Origin: Antedon mediterranea
Taxonomy: Eukaryota; Echinodermata; Crinoidea; Comatulida; Antedonidae
Direction: 5' to 3'
DNA: 64,000 nucleotides
Assembly: GCF_964355755.1 (NCBI RefSeq)
Contig: NC_092680.1
Coordinates: forward strand, 15,911,001-15,975,000
The first letter of the stretch is position 1. Every line of letters begins with the position of its first letter. A model generated the notes under the pieces. That model searched no databases. It was not told where the DNA came from and saw only the letters and a list, made by a program, of their open reading frames with translations. Below are positions 23,404-35,111 of the stretch, piece by piece. The position numbers were made by a program, and so were the translations under genes.

Positions 23404-25230
23404 ATGTCGAAGGAAGACGCTTTGTTGAAGATCCGAGAAATAGATGAAGAAGTGGCCAACATTTTAACAGGTTCGTAGGCCTAATAATAATTATATTTTA
23501 ATCTGCCAGCAGTCTAGGCCTAGCCTAGGCTCCTTCCTAGTTAGTAATACTGTAGGCCTGGAACTAGTAGGTCTAGGCTAGCCTACTATGCCTGTACTGA
23601 CGGACAGGTGTATAGGTTTAGCTTAGCATTTTAGTTCAGACATTGACAGAGAGGACAAATATTGTCGGACCTATTTCAGCTAGGTATAAGGAAGGCCTAA
23701 TAATAGATAATACAATTATAATGTAACAGTTATTTTGTAATGTAGCCATGAAATATCTACGAAGGATTATATTATATACACATATTCCAATGAGAAATAT
23801 AATGACATTTAAAAACACTTCTTTATATTTAATTAATTGTACACACTAAGTAATCCCCGAAGTGATCACATCGATATTGAAACTTAATGTTTTTAACTCT
23901 AAATTTAAAAAAAACATACTAAAAAAACAAACAAAAAACATACGTACTGCATAACTAAAATTGTTATATTAAATTTCTTTTAAAAAAACTGTGTTATTTA
24001 CAATATCTTAAATTATTTGTTAGGTAATTGAAGAAGTTCGAAGGATACTAATTATTACTAGGCAAAGAGGAATGAAATACAAAAGAAAGCTTTTTAAAAA
24101 AGTGCTTAGCAAATTTTTCCAAAGAAGAGAATAATATAGTTTATTTTGGTATTTTAAAGAGAAACACCAGTCCTCCATCTGGTAAGTACAGTGTATGTTT
24201 TTGTACTTTTATCTATTCATAAATAGTTTTATAATGGACCAATGGTAGTGAGGAAAATACGTGTAAATATTGTGTACGTATTTTTAACAGCTTGGTTCGA
24301 CTCAAGCTAGTGTCATGCACTCCTCCCTTTGACAACTAAAATTAAATAAATGACTTATGAATATTAATTTTTGACATATTAATGCTCTCCTGGCCAGCCC
24401 ACCCTTTCCCCTTCCCTTTACATTGACCACCTACAAAACTGTAGGCTACATTATTAAAAATTTGAGCTACAGTATATCAAGTTTATGTCCATACATTATT
24501 CCACTCATTTAAATAAATTTATATAATATAATGTTTTCAATTTGTTATTTTTGGTTAGGTTCAAAGATAACCCATATGTTGTCAAATCTGTCAAACATAT
24601 TTGTTGGGAAAAACTCATCAAAAAAAGTCTGCCGACCTTGAAGGTATTTAGTGTTTTTTAAAATTTAAAATACAAGTAACATTATGTACATTAAAAAAAA
24701 ATATCTTAAAGTGTTTTTTTAAAATCAAATTTATCTTAGCTTAAAATTCAAGGTATATACTACAGTATGTTTACAATAATTTATTAAAATCAAACAATTG
24801 TTATTATAAACATTGATACGGAATAAAAACATCAATCAGGATTGAGCACCGTTTTGCGTATTGTCTTCCTAAATAGTAATATTAAAAATAAATTTAGACC
24901 CTAATAATTTAACTAAAAATAATAGATACAGCCAGGCCTGTCTTTGGGATCGGTATAAACAGGGCAAAGTTTGTGATTAAAAAGTTCAAATGCATATTCC
25001 ACCCACCCTTATGTCTTATAATGTAAAATTATTCTTACCACCGTTCTAATATTGCGTCATGTTTTTGTGTTTACCGCCCCAGATATAGGACTCTAAAACC
25101 ACACCGTACCCAATTAGTTGATGATGTTACACATATTTTAAATACAGTAATAACTAAAACTATATTAATCTCTTTTCATGTTTAGGAACATGAATAAAGA
25201 TCCAGAATCCTGGTCTTCACGCCGATCAGG
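23404..25230 (+). other. Candidate downstream exons of the transposon
   Basis: Short coding-like stretches with plausible splice sites follow each other. 23404-23470 begins MSKEDALLKIREIDEEVA and ends at a GTTCGT donor. About 24040-24134 encodes a basic stretch (RQRGMKYKRKLFKKV) ending in a stop. About 24561-24640 encodes NPYVVKSVKHICWEKL and ends at an AAG/GTATTT donor. About 25186-25229 encodes NMNKDPESWSSRRS and ends at CAG/GTAAT. Phases do not all match, so either exons are missed or the copy is decayed. No known domain was recognised. Confidence 0.3.
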
Positions 25231-25959
25231 TAATATGCCGGTATTGCTTTTGGACACAGAAATGGCCTACATTAAAGTTTAGCAAACAATTCTAACTACA
25301 AAGAAAGCAAAATTAGATGAGGCTCTAGTTACTCTCCTCTCCACTTTTTACCTTCTGGATTTCGATTATCCAAAATGAAAAGAAGTAGGCCTCACTATCC
25401 TATAACAGTTAGTGATTTGTGATGAAAACACACCTGTACACTTGACAAAGGCTGTTGAATCATCATTAGTATACATTAATAAATTTAAAGACACCTAATA
25501 GTTTAAAGCCCAGGTGCGGGAGAAGAATTTTACGAAATTTGTATTTTACCATTTTAATGTTTTTAAGTTTTCTTTTGATGGCATTTTATTATTAATAAAA
25601 ACAAGTTTGTTTTAAAGAAGTTGTATATATTATTGTACCTAATGTCATGTAAATTGTAGTTCTTAATGAAAATAACAGTATTGTTAATATTATGTTTTAT
25701 AACATTCTTGAATTTATTTGTTTAAGTAAAATATTACTTAAAATGAGTATTCATTTATCGTTCTTAAAATAAATTTTTAATGATTTATATTTTATAGAAT
25801 TCTTGTTTCAAGCAATTTTTTCCCAATATAAGTAAGAATTTACGAATTTTAATTTGATAGAATTCTTGTTTCAAGCAATACTTTTCTTAAAATAAGTAAA
25901 CATTTACTGGTTTTTATTTGATAGACTTCTTGTTTACTTATTTTAAAAAAAAGTTTTGC

Positions 25960-27180
25960 TTGAAACAAGAATTCTACAAATAAAAATCGGAATATTCTTA
26001 CTTATTTTAAGAAATATATTGCTTGAAACAAGAAAACTAAAAATATAAATCGGAATATTCTTACTTATTTTAAGAAAAATATTGCTTAAAACAAGAATTC
26101 GAAAAAATACAAACCGGAATATTCTTACTTATTTTAAGAAAAATATTGCTTGAAACAAGAATTCTACAAATAAAAATCGGAATATTCTTACTTATTTTAA
26201 GAAAAATATTGCTTGAAACAAGAATTCAAAAAATACAAATCGGAATATTCTTACTTATTTTAAGAAAAATATTGCTTGAAACAAGAATTCAAAAAATACA
26301 AATCGGAATATTCTTACTTATTTTAAGAAAAATATTGCTTGAAACAAGAATTCAAAAAATACAAATCGGAATATTCTTACTTATTTTAAGAAATATATTG
26401 CTTGAAACAAGAATATTAAAATTAAAAATCGGAATATTCTTACTTATTTTAAGAAAAATATTGCTTAAAACAAGAATTCTAAAAAATACAAATCGGAATA
26501 TTCTTACTTATTTTAAGAAATATATTGCTTGAAACAAGAATTCTACAAATAAAAATCGGAATATTCTTACTTATTTTAAGAAATATTTTGCTTGAAACAA
26601 GAATTCAAAAAATACAAATCGGAATATTCTTACTTATTTTAAGAAAAAAATTGCTTGAAACAAGAATTCAAAAAATAAAAATCGGAATATTCTTACTTAT
26701 TTTAAGAAAAATATTGCTTGAAACAAGAATTCAAAAAATACAAATCGGAATATTCTTACTTATTTTAAGAAAAATATTGCTTGAAACAAGAATTCAAAAA
26801 ATAAAAATCGGAATATTCTTACTTATTTTAAGAAATATCTTGCTTGAAACAAGAATTCAAAAAAATACAAATCGGAATATTCTTACTTATTTTAAGAAAT
26901 ATATTGCTTGAAACAAGAATTCTATAAAATACAAATCGGAATATTCTTACTTATTTTAAGAAATATCTTGCTTGAAACAAGAATTCAAAAAAATACAAAT
27001 CGGAATATTCTTACTTATTTTAAGAAATATATTGCTTGAAACAAGAATTCTATAAAATACAAATCGGAATATTCTTACTTATTTTAAGAAATATATTGCT
27101 TGAAACAAGAATTCAAAAAAATACAAATCGGAATATTCTTACTTATTTTAAGAAAAATATTGCTTGAAACAAGAATTCTA
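25960..27180. repeat. Subterminal array, 63-bp unit
   Basis: About twenty copies of a 63-bp unit occur, containing TTGCTTGAAACAAGAATTC and CGGAATATTCTTACTTATTT. The inverted pair CTTGAAACAAG within the unit is itself palindromic. The array occupies the end opposite to the 102-bp array, so the two ends of this element carry different repeat families built from related TTAAG/CTTG motifs. The two long plus-strand frames here (about 128 codons each) are repeat artefacts. Confidence 0.9.
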
Positions 27181-27467
27181 TTTTAAAAAATCGATAAATT
27201 GTTACTTATTTTAAGACAGATACTGCTTAAAACAAGAATGAAAAAAGCAATTAAATTCTTGGTAAGAATATTGTTCTTAAAGTATTATTTCTTGGTAAGA
27301 ATAATTTTCTTGATAAGAATTTGTGTGATTCTTGTTAAGAATTTTACGATTCTTGGTAAGCCAAAAAGTATTGAAATACGGACAAGTCAAAATTTACTTG
27401 TTTCAAGAAATATTTTGCTTGAAACAAGTTTTTTTTTTCTTAAAACAAGAATCAGAATTTTGCTGTG

Positions 27468-27794
27468 CACAACTGGACGCTTTTCTGCCACGGCTTTTAA
27501 CGCTCCATTCACATCAACTTCTTTGCACTTTAATCTGTACTGTGGGCATATTTCATGTAACACCTTCAAATTTTGAGCTTCTTTAATGCCGTACTTGCTT
27601 ATCATAATGTCACGAAGCTCTTCAAAACCAGTATAACCATCGTCTCGGCCCCGAATCCTATGCAAATCGAGGTGAATAACTGCTGCGGAAGCATTTGCAT
27701 AACATGTCCCATCCTTTTGTTTATGTGCCTTAAAACTAGATCTGGTCCGATTAATGTAGATATTAAGGTCTATGGAAACTAATAAATGAGACAA
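27468..27794 (-). pseudogene. VWA/papain-like protease gene, middle piece (catalytic Cys half)
   Basis: The frame contains KQKDGTCYANASAAVIHLDL, the papain-type active-site segment: Gln of the oxyanion hole at about 27719 and nucleophile Cys at about 27704. It runs into the transposon boundary at 27467 after RPVV and continues at 20514 as ARFILNENEW. On its upstream side it meets the LINE at 27795. It has no start codon of its own. Together with the other pieces, all four C1-family residues (Gln, Cys, His, Asn) are preserved. Confidence 0.8.
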
Positions 27795-30326
27795 TGTATC
27801 TTGGCAACGGAGTGTATCCCGTGCTAACTTGCATACATCTTTTAGATGGTCGGGGTGATTTACATGAAATCATTATAACATTACACCCTTATCAAAATAT
27901 ACCAAACCGTTCCAAAAACTATGCAAGCCCTAATCATACCTACAGAAATTTTAACGAAACAAATATTTCAAACATAAAAAACGGTTTGTCTAACATGAAT
28001 TGGACTGGTGTTTATGGTACGGATGATCCTAATATTGCTTTACTTTCTTTTGAAACTGAATTTAAACGACTGTATGATAAACATTTTTCAATTCAAGAGC
28101 AGTCTGCAGGGAAAAAAAAAATAAAGACCTGGATGTCGGATGAACTCTTAAATTCAATAAAGCATAAACAAAAACTGTATTCCAAATCCCTCCGCTATCC
28201 GAATGACAAAAACATAAATGAATATAAGCAATTCCGTAACTCCCTTAACTCTTTAATAAAATTAACTAAACGCGATTATTATGAAAAAAAAGTTTAAGCA
28301 GCAGACAGATAATATCAAAGGAACATGGTCAATTATAAATAGTCTCATAAAAACGAATGAAAGTAAGCATTTCGAAGAGTCCACTATAAATTGCGAAGGA
28401 AACTTAACGGAGGATCCCAACATAATTTCAAATCATTTTAATAATTTTTTTGTTAATATTGGACCTACCCTCGCCAAAAATATAGACACATCTAATGCAA
28501 ATTTTAAGGATTACCTCCCTACGCCATCCACAAATTCTTTATTTCTCAATCCTGTGACTGTTTTTGAGATTATGGATATTGTTATGCGCCTCAAAATTAG
28601 TAAAGCACCTGGCATTGATGATATTAACCATTATTAAACAACTTATCCCTTTTATTTCTGAACCCCTCTGCTACATTTTCAATCCTTTTTTTTGTAAATG
28701 GCACCTTTCCTGACACCCTTAACTAGCTAAAGTAACTCCTAACTGGTGACAAATCTGATTCCAGTAATTACCGTCCTATATCAGTGCTACCGATCTTTTC
28801 CAAAATACTTGAACGCCTTATTTATGATCGAACATACAATTATATTCAAAAAAATAATATACTTTACAAAAAACAATTTGGCTTTCGTAAGAACTATAAT
28901 ACATCCACCGCACTTCTTCAATTAACAAATGAAATTGTTGGAGCTTTCGAGAGGGGTGAATTTGCCATTGGTATTTTCATTGACCTCTCGAAGGCCTTTG
29001 ATACAATTGATATCGATATTTTATTATATAAGTTACATAATTATGGAATCCGTGGCCCTGTATATAATTTATTCGAAAGCTACCTTTCAAACCGCAAGCA
29101 ATGCACTAAATTTAAACACACCCTTTCTGATTTTCTTCCTATTATTTGTGGAATCCCTCAAGGTTCCCTGCTTGGGCCTCTATTATTTTTATTATACATA
29201 AATGATATCCATAATGCCTCAAATATGTTTTCTTTTCTGTTGTATGCTGATGACACAACCCTAATTTACACTGATAAAAATACAGATTCCCTAGCCCTTT
29301 TTAAAATATCAACCGAAAATCTACCCAAAATTTTAACATACTTTTCAGCAAACAAACTTTCTGTTAATCTAAAGAAGTGCTGTTGTATGGTGTTCAAAAA
29401 TTCACAAATACCACTAAATACTAGTACTTTTAAACTAAAAATTAAAAATCAATTAATTCCTATTGTTGAGAAAACTAAATTTCTTGGTGTTTATCTGGAC
29501 TGTATAAGCTAAATTGGAAACATCAGATTACTCAAATCGAAAACAAAATATCCAAAAGTTCTGGTATCATATATAGATTATCATCTTTCATCCCTCAAAA
29601 CATACTCCGGATTCTTTACTGTTCACTAATCCTCCCTTACCTCACTTACTGTAATATTATTTGGGGTAATACATACCCGTCCTACTTAAACAAACTGTTA
29701 TTGATCCAAAAGAAAACCGTAAGATACATATCAAATGCTCCTCCTTTATCCCATTCCAATCCTTTATTTTCTTCATTTGGTCTTCTTAAAATCCAGGATA
29801 TTAACCATCTTTAACAAAGTGTTTTCCTCTATTCATGGCTAAACTCGATCCTGCCATCACACTTTGATGATTTATTTAGTTTCAATCTTAATTTTCATAA
29901 CCACAGTACTCGGAGCGCAAATCAAATACGTATTACTTTTTTTAAAACTACTTCTTTTAAACATAGCATTAAGTTCACTGGTCCTAAACTCTGGGATAAC
30001 GTACCAGTTAATATAAAAAGTGCTTTGTCTAAGAAGAGTTTTTCTTTTAAATTGAAACGGCACCTCTTATCTAGTTATGTTTAATTATCCTTTCACTCAT
30101 TGTAGTTTTGATATTTAGTCTTTTCGGTACCCTGAAGTCTTCATTACTGTTTTTGTCCTGTTTCCGGTTCCCGTGTTGTCCTGTTTTTGTTGTTTTTAGT
30201 TTCTATGGGCTGCCTTATACAAGCTTTGCTTTTTAGGAATGTTGCCCCTCTTATTTTAATAATTTTTGCTGTTAATTTTTATTTTCTATGAAAGACAAGA
30301 GAAATAAATGTTACTTTGATTGATTG
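27795..30326 (+). mobile_element. 5'-truncated LINE (L2/CR1/Jockey-like), frameshifted
   Basis: The element enters near the end of the endonuclease domain (frame 27794-28297). It shifts frame at a poly(A) run (28281-28637, with KAPGIDD at the start of the reverse transcriptase) and continues at about 28784-29512 with DLSKAFDT, GIPQGSLLGPLLF and YADD. A typical C-terminal tail (GPKLWDNVP...FKLKRHL) is readable at about 29939-30083. At least two frame breaks and a stop make it inactive. It ends with TTGATTGATTG. Imperfect target duplications ATGAGACAA (27786-27794) and ATGAACAA (30327-30334) flank it. It sits inside the protease gene in the opposite orientation. Confidence 0.85.
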
Positions 30327-31511
30327 ATGAACAAACAATTTTGTTTCATTGTTAGCTATGTCAATTTGCCAACCTTGCTTGATTAGGATCGCTCTGGTGA
30401 CTAACTCTGTTGGAATTATAGAGCTTAAATCGAAAAGAAATTTAGCCCCTGCTTCCCAATCTCTTCCTTGATTACTAAACAGACGCTTTGGTTCAACATT
30501 TGTGGATCTGCAAATGTAGCAACCGACTACCGTCACCTCTGCATCGCTAAGCTTTGATTTAATCAACTCTAAATTGCTTTTGTCTGTTGGATCTCCATCT
30601 GACAGTATGAACAGTAATTTGGAATAGTTTGGGTACGATGTCATTGATATTTGGAACATTTCTGTTGCTTTTGCTAGTGCTGAATATAATGGTGTCCTTC
30701 CGTAAATAAATGGTTCAACAATCTTCAGTAATTATTTTGCTCTTTCTGTCGTAAGCTCATCTTCATTGACACAGCCATGAATAATTGTTGAGGCATCTTT
30801 TACTTTAAATAGAGACTCCTCACTTAATATTTTGAGACAAGATTCTTTAATACAACCTGAAGACATTGCCATTTCAACAACTGTTCTAATGTCTTCGGTG
30901 GTTGCTTCTTTTTCATCAACCGTTTTTGTGATAGCAGAAGAGGCCAGAAATAGAGGTAATCCTGCCATCGGGAACATAAGAGTTGTTACGCCAGATATTT
31001 ATATATAACATTGAACCTTTCCCACATTAACAATTGTATTTTTGTCAATTGATCTACATGCTTTTGGTAAGTACTCATTTACAAATTTTCTTTTAAATGA
31101 CTCGTTTGATTGAAGAGTATTCAAGATTAGCCTTGCATCCCTTTCGGAAACTACTTTCTTTATGGTTTCTTCCTTTGCCCATGATCTTATTGAATGTGCC
31201 CCATTATTCTCAAGTATACAAAAGCATTTTTCAATGGTAGCGTGTTTAGCTGGTCCGGCGTCACCACTGGTATACGTCTGGTTATGTTTAATTGATCCTA
31301 AGACATCGAATATATCTGGCTCTGCATTCGCTCCAACACCAACTGTAAAAACGCGACTACTGTTTGAAACGTCATGTTTAATTAAATCATCTGTCACCTT
31401 AAATACTGAGCGGGCCCAAGATCCTTCTTCGTTGTCAACATAATCTCCAATGCTGTTTTCCATTGAACCAGATACATCTATTAAGACTCCAATACACACA
31501 CAGACATGATG
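30327..31511 (-). pseudogene. VWA/papain-like protease gene, 5' piece (VWA domain) with two stops
   Basis: One frame runs through the piece, interrupted by two TAA codons (30999-31001 and 30732-30734). It encodes a von Willebrand A domain with the metal-binding MIDAS residues: DVSGSM (about 31478-31461), Thr in GRTPLY (about 30695) and Asp in LSDGDP (about 30599). A long helical insert lies between the first and second parts, and PTELVTRAILIKQGWQIDIA follows before the LINE boundary at 30326. The stretch has no ATG at its 5' edge; upstream it is closed by a stop at about 31512, so a first exon may be missing or lost. The neutral reading is a decayed gene rather than alternative decoding. Confidence 0.75.
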
Positions 31512-32626
31512 TCAGATCTTTAAGAATGGTTACAATTAGCAATTTTAATTGAATTGTCGTTATTGTTAATATTACATGATTTTAAATTAAAATGTGTTTA
31601 AACCTGGATATAATAAATATGTATGCAAAATTCCCCACCAAATATGGTGGTCCTTTATGAGAGGAGGTGATCTCTTACGAGATGTGGGCGATTATGAGAA
31701 GCCGTCTCTTAACAGAGATGGTGATCGCTTACGAGATGTCCCTTTTTGAAAGTCGGTCGTTTACGAGAGGTGGATAGACTGATAGCTAAATAAAGAAAAC
31801 ATGGACGTACGTTAAAATACGATCGTAAAATCCCATCCTATAACCTTATGCGTATACGTTTAAAGTTTTGAGTTGTTACAGGACCCACATAATGTTTTCA
31901 CTTTTTGGTATGATGACGTTATCAAAATCAAACATGAAGATGATGAATGATTTTAGAAAAAAAATATAATATTTATAAGAAAATGGAACACTTAAAAGCA
32001 CGCTCTTTTATACTTGTATAACTCTTACGAAAGGAATGCAAAAACTACTGTTTAACTAAAACTGGCCATATGAAAATGTCACAACGGCCGATAGGCACAA
32101 TCTTTATATTCAAATACGGTGAAGGTCAAATTACACGACTTACTTTATTGAAGTTGTTGGGCGTGATGAAGCCGCACATATAGGCATAAAATGGTTTGGA
32201 GCTGAGGTATAAACATTTGTAATTCCTGTACATTGCATTGATTTTTAAGACATTTTTCTTATGTTTCTATCGTTTATCCAACTATTTACTACACACAATT
32301 ATCAGTGCGTTATTTAAAAAAAAAAGATACAGAACTCATGCGCATGCTTTTTGTAATTAACAATATTATATCGATCGTTCGCGTTATGTTTAACGAATTT
32401 GATTTTTATATTTAAAGCTACCACAAGGTTAGTTTGTATGTTTATCATAATTGTTATGTTCTGTTTTCCTGTAGCCATGGCTACTCATTTTATTATCCAT
32501 TGATAATTCTATTGATGTAGGCGTCAAGATGGAAATTCCCATCTTGAAAGTTGTTCAAACATTTATTTAAACCTGTTTGGCAATGGCCCAAATGGACGAG
32601 ACAACAAAAAGTAAAAACGCATAACG
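31512..32626. other. Non-coding region with a degenerate minisatellite
   Basis: About 31650-31775 contains roughly five degenerate units of the form GGTGATC.CTTACGAGATGT. The rest holds no recognisable gene. Confidence 0.45.
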
Positions 32627-33383
32627 TTAAAGATGTATTGTCCCTTGAAACACAAAAAATGGAAAAAAAAAATATTCTAAATTTAAATTGGCCATATCAA
32701 AGTAATATTAAAGTTATTCACTTTAAGTCGAAAATTTGAGCCAAAAACAAGTTGAGGTAATTAACAGGTACATTAATTTAATTACATTTCGTCTGAAAAA
32801 TCGTCACAAGCGAAAGTAAACAAAGATTTCAAACCATGAGTATGCATTATGCATGATGCTAATTAGGATTGTTTACAACTCGTTGCGGTTGAGAAGGTAT
32901 TTTCACACAGATCGCGAAGAAGTTTTTTTATTATGCATACAGAGTAGCCAAACAAGCGCGTTGCATTATGAGATATGTTTTGATCGAAAACCTCGACTAG
33001 AAGTCAAAGTAATTTTTTGAACAAAAAACCGTCTGTATTTCGGTTAAAGATGTATTGTCCCCAAAAAATGAAAAATAAAGATGAAAAAAATCTAATTTTG
33101 AATAGACCGTTCTGTAGTTAACATAAAGTTATTCACTTCCACCGAAAAAAAATCCGAAAAAAATATTGATTTCGCTTATAAAAAATCAAAATAAGTTTAC
33201 CATTTTTTCGAACTCATCGGCTCAGAAATTAGGCCGGTAGAGCTAACTCATACATATGCATGATATGTTAATGAGCATCCACACAGCAGAGATCTGATCT
33301 AACAATGGACGATGCACGTTGTATGTACACAACAACACCACCAGAGATCGACGCGACTCGACTGTGGGTTTCCCTGGCCTGAT

Positions 33384-34261
33384 CGTATAAATATGTAAAG
33401 CTGAGCTGTTAATTTGTCGGTAAGTAGGCCTAGACGGTTATTTTAAATATAATAATACAGTATATATAACGCAATAATAACAGGAAGGTAAATTAATTAA
33501 CTTAGCCTGAAATTTTTTCAGTTCAGGGCTAGGCCTAGAATAATTAATACATGCTGCTGCATATTACTAGGCTAGTAGCAAGCAGACTGTGACAATCGGG
33601 TCCCTGCAGAAGATGCCCAGCTAGGCCCTATACATTGTACTCTTCATAGACTGGCCTAGGCTATATGCCATCAATCTTAGCTACATTCCGAAAATACAGC
33701 CAGCTTGCTGTACCATATATATTTACAGTTGAAGCTTGTTTAACTAATTTTTATGATAAAAATAACATTTTTCAGGGAAAATGGTTGCAATACAAGCCTG
33801 AAATTGAGAACCTTCCAGCAGCACTGTACAAGTAGACAGAGGGGAAAAGCCAGCTTAGCCATTTTACAACACAAACAAATGTTCTCTGTACTGTAGTAAG
33901 TCAAATATTTATTTTCTCTTTTTATAAGTTATAACGTTATAAGTAATGTGTTTTAATTACCATAGAAAGGTAGTATACTTATTTGACTATGTCAAAGTAA
34001 GCAATTTCACTAGCCCAATTTTGCACTAAATAAATACTTTGCTTTTACTTTTTTTAAAGACGTTGAGCTGATGAAGATTGGAACAGAGGTCACCCAAAGA
34101 CAACAATGATAGACTCGGTATTGGAATATGATTGGATATTGCAGGAAAAATATTCCTGACTCTCCTGCTGCATTCGGCCAATATGTTCTTGTCCAGCTTG
34201 TAAAATATTGTATAATTTTTTTTGTATTATATATTATTTTGTAAACATAACATTCAATAAA
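33384..34261 (+). ncRNA. Candidate three-exon transcript inside the TTAA element
   Basis: A TATAAATA box (33385-33392) precedes a GTAAGT donor at 33420. A TTTTTCAG acceptor opens exon 2 (33776-33895), which ends at a second GTAAGT donor. A pyrimidine-rich TTTTTTTAAAG acceptor opens exon 3 at 34060, and AATAAA lies at 34256-34261 followed by an A-run. No convincing protein is encoded; one frame through exons 1-2 is open for about 45 codons but lacks an ATG. The ordered splice and polyadenylation signals suggest a real transcript, possibly a non-coding RNA or decayed cargo gene. Confidence 0.3.
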
Positions 34262-35106
34262 TAAAAAAAAAACTACTACAACAGTACACAGGATAAATTC
34301 TTCAAATTTACTTACACTTCATAATTTTACTGTAAATATTACAGTGCAAAAGGAGTTAATAAAATATATATATACAGTATATCTTATTGAATTCCTGTAT
34401 TGTTTTTTGTGTCAATTTGTCTACTAATTATCAATGTGTTGATTGTGGCAGTAATTACGACAGCTATAGTCTTCTAAGATCGCTCACATCCATTACAAAG
34501 TGTCATTTTAATAGTAAGAAACGTTTCAATAAATTGTGAATGTTGCCACTGTACGATACATTTTATGTTTCTCACTACTTGCTCTTATTGTTCAATCAAT
34601 CAACCTAAAAAAAAAAAGAAATTTGTGTCAAAATATCTGCATAAAATGTTTATTTGCGGAATGCTAATTTGAACCTATTGCATTTGATACAGAAAATATT
34701 TTTAAAATATTGCATCAGTAAAACATCCAAACAATATTTAGATTTTCTTTTTTTTTTTTATTTTCACTGCCGAATAGATAGTTGAAATCTTTAAAAATTA
34801 AACCAATTCATCATGATAGAAACAAAAATACATCCCTTCTGGTGGTGGTCTACTGTAGCCCTAGCTAGCAGTGTACTGCCTAGGCCTACTACACTCTACT
34901 TCTAGAGACAGAAGTAGGCAGCAGTTAGGCTACTCGAGACTGTCAGTGCTAGTATTAGTAGTACAGTAGCAGCAAATTCGGGCCTAGGCCTAGCTAGGCC
35001 TCTCCTGTTAGCGAAACAAAAACTCACCTAAATGAATAAGATTCAACATCAAAGTTACCAACTGTAATTGTAACTTAGCATTCTGCATGCTAGCTATATG
35101 TCTACG
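34262..35106. other. Filler inside the TTAA element, nothing recognised
   Basis: AT-rich sequence, with a dense cluster of the TAGGCC hexamer at 34860-35000. No ORF is supported. Confidence 0.4.
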
Positions 35107-35111
35107 ACCTT

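Larger units (their letters stand above)
20515..27467 (+). mobile_element. Complete DNA transposon with CACAGCAAAATT ends, copy R
   Basis: The element starts CACAGCAAAATT (20515) and ends AATTTTGCTGTG (27467), giving 12-bp perfect terminal inverted repeats. It is flanked by CA on both sides (20513-20514 and 27468-27469), a 2-bp target duplication, and it interrupts an otherwise continuous protease frame. The CACAG start fits the CMCWR end rule of the CMC (CACTA/Mirage/Chapaev) superfamily as I know it. Inside, in order: a 102-bp/370-bp tandem block (20530-22050), a minus-strand spliced gene (22057-22585), a plus-strand ORF (22865-23131), further candidate exons (23404-25230), and a 63-bp tandem block (about 25960-27180). 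No recognisable DDE transposase is seen, so it may be non-autonomous or of an unrecognised type. Confidence 0.85.

Noticed and set aside
1-23722. One giant transposon with 3.2-kb terminal inverted repeats enclosing the GPCR
   Set aside because: The right arm continues into a complete element with its own ends and target duplication, so two separate inverted insertions explain the data better.
26146-26911. Two 128-codon frames with a 21-residue repeat
   Set aside because: They come from the 63-bp tandem array of the transposon; same reasoning.
20515-27467. CRISPR-like array in the regularly spaced repeats
   Set aside because: Units are contiguous tandem repeats without unique spacers, in a metazoan transposon.
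30732-31001. Stop-codon reassignment or readthrough in the VWA gene
   Set aside because: Intact genes in the window end normally with TAA, and the locus is also broken by two insertions, so pseudogene decay is simpler.
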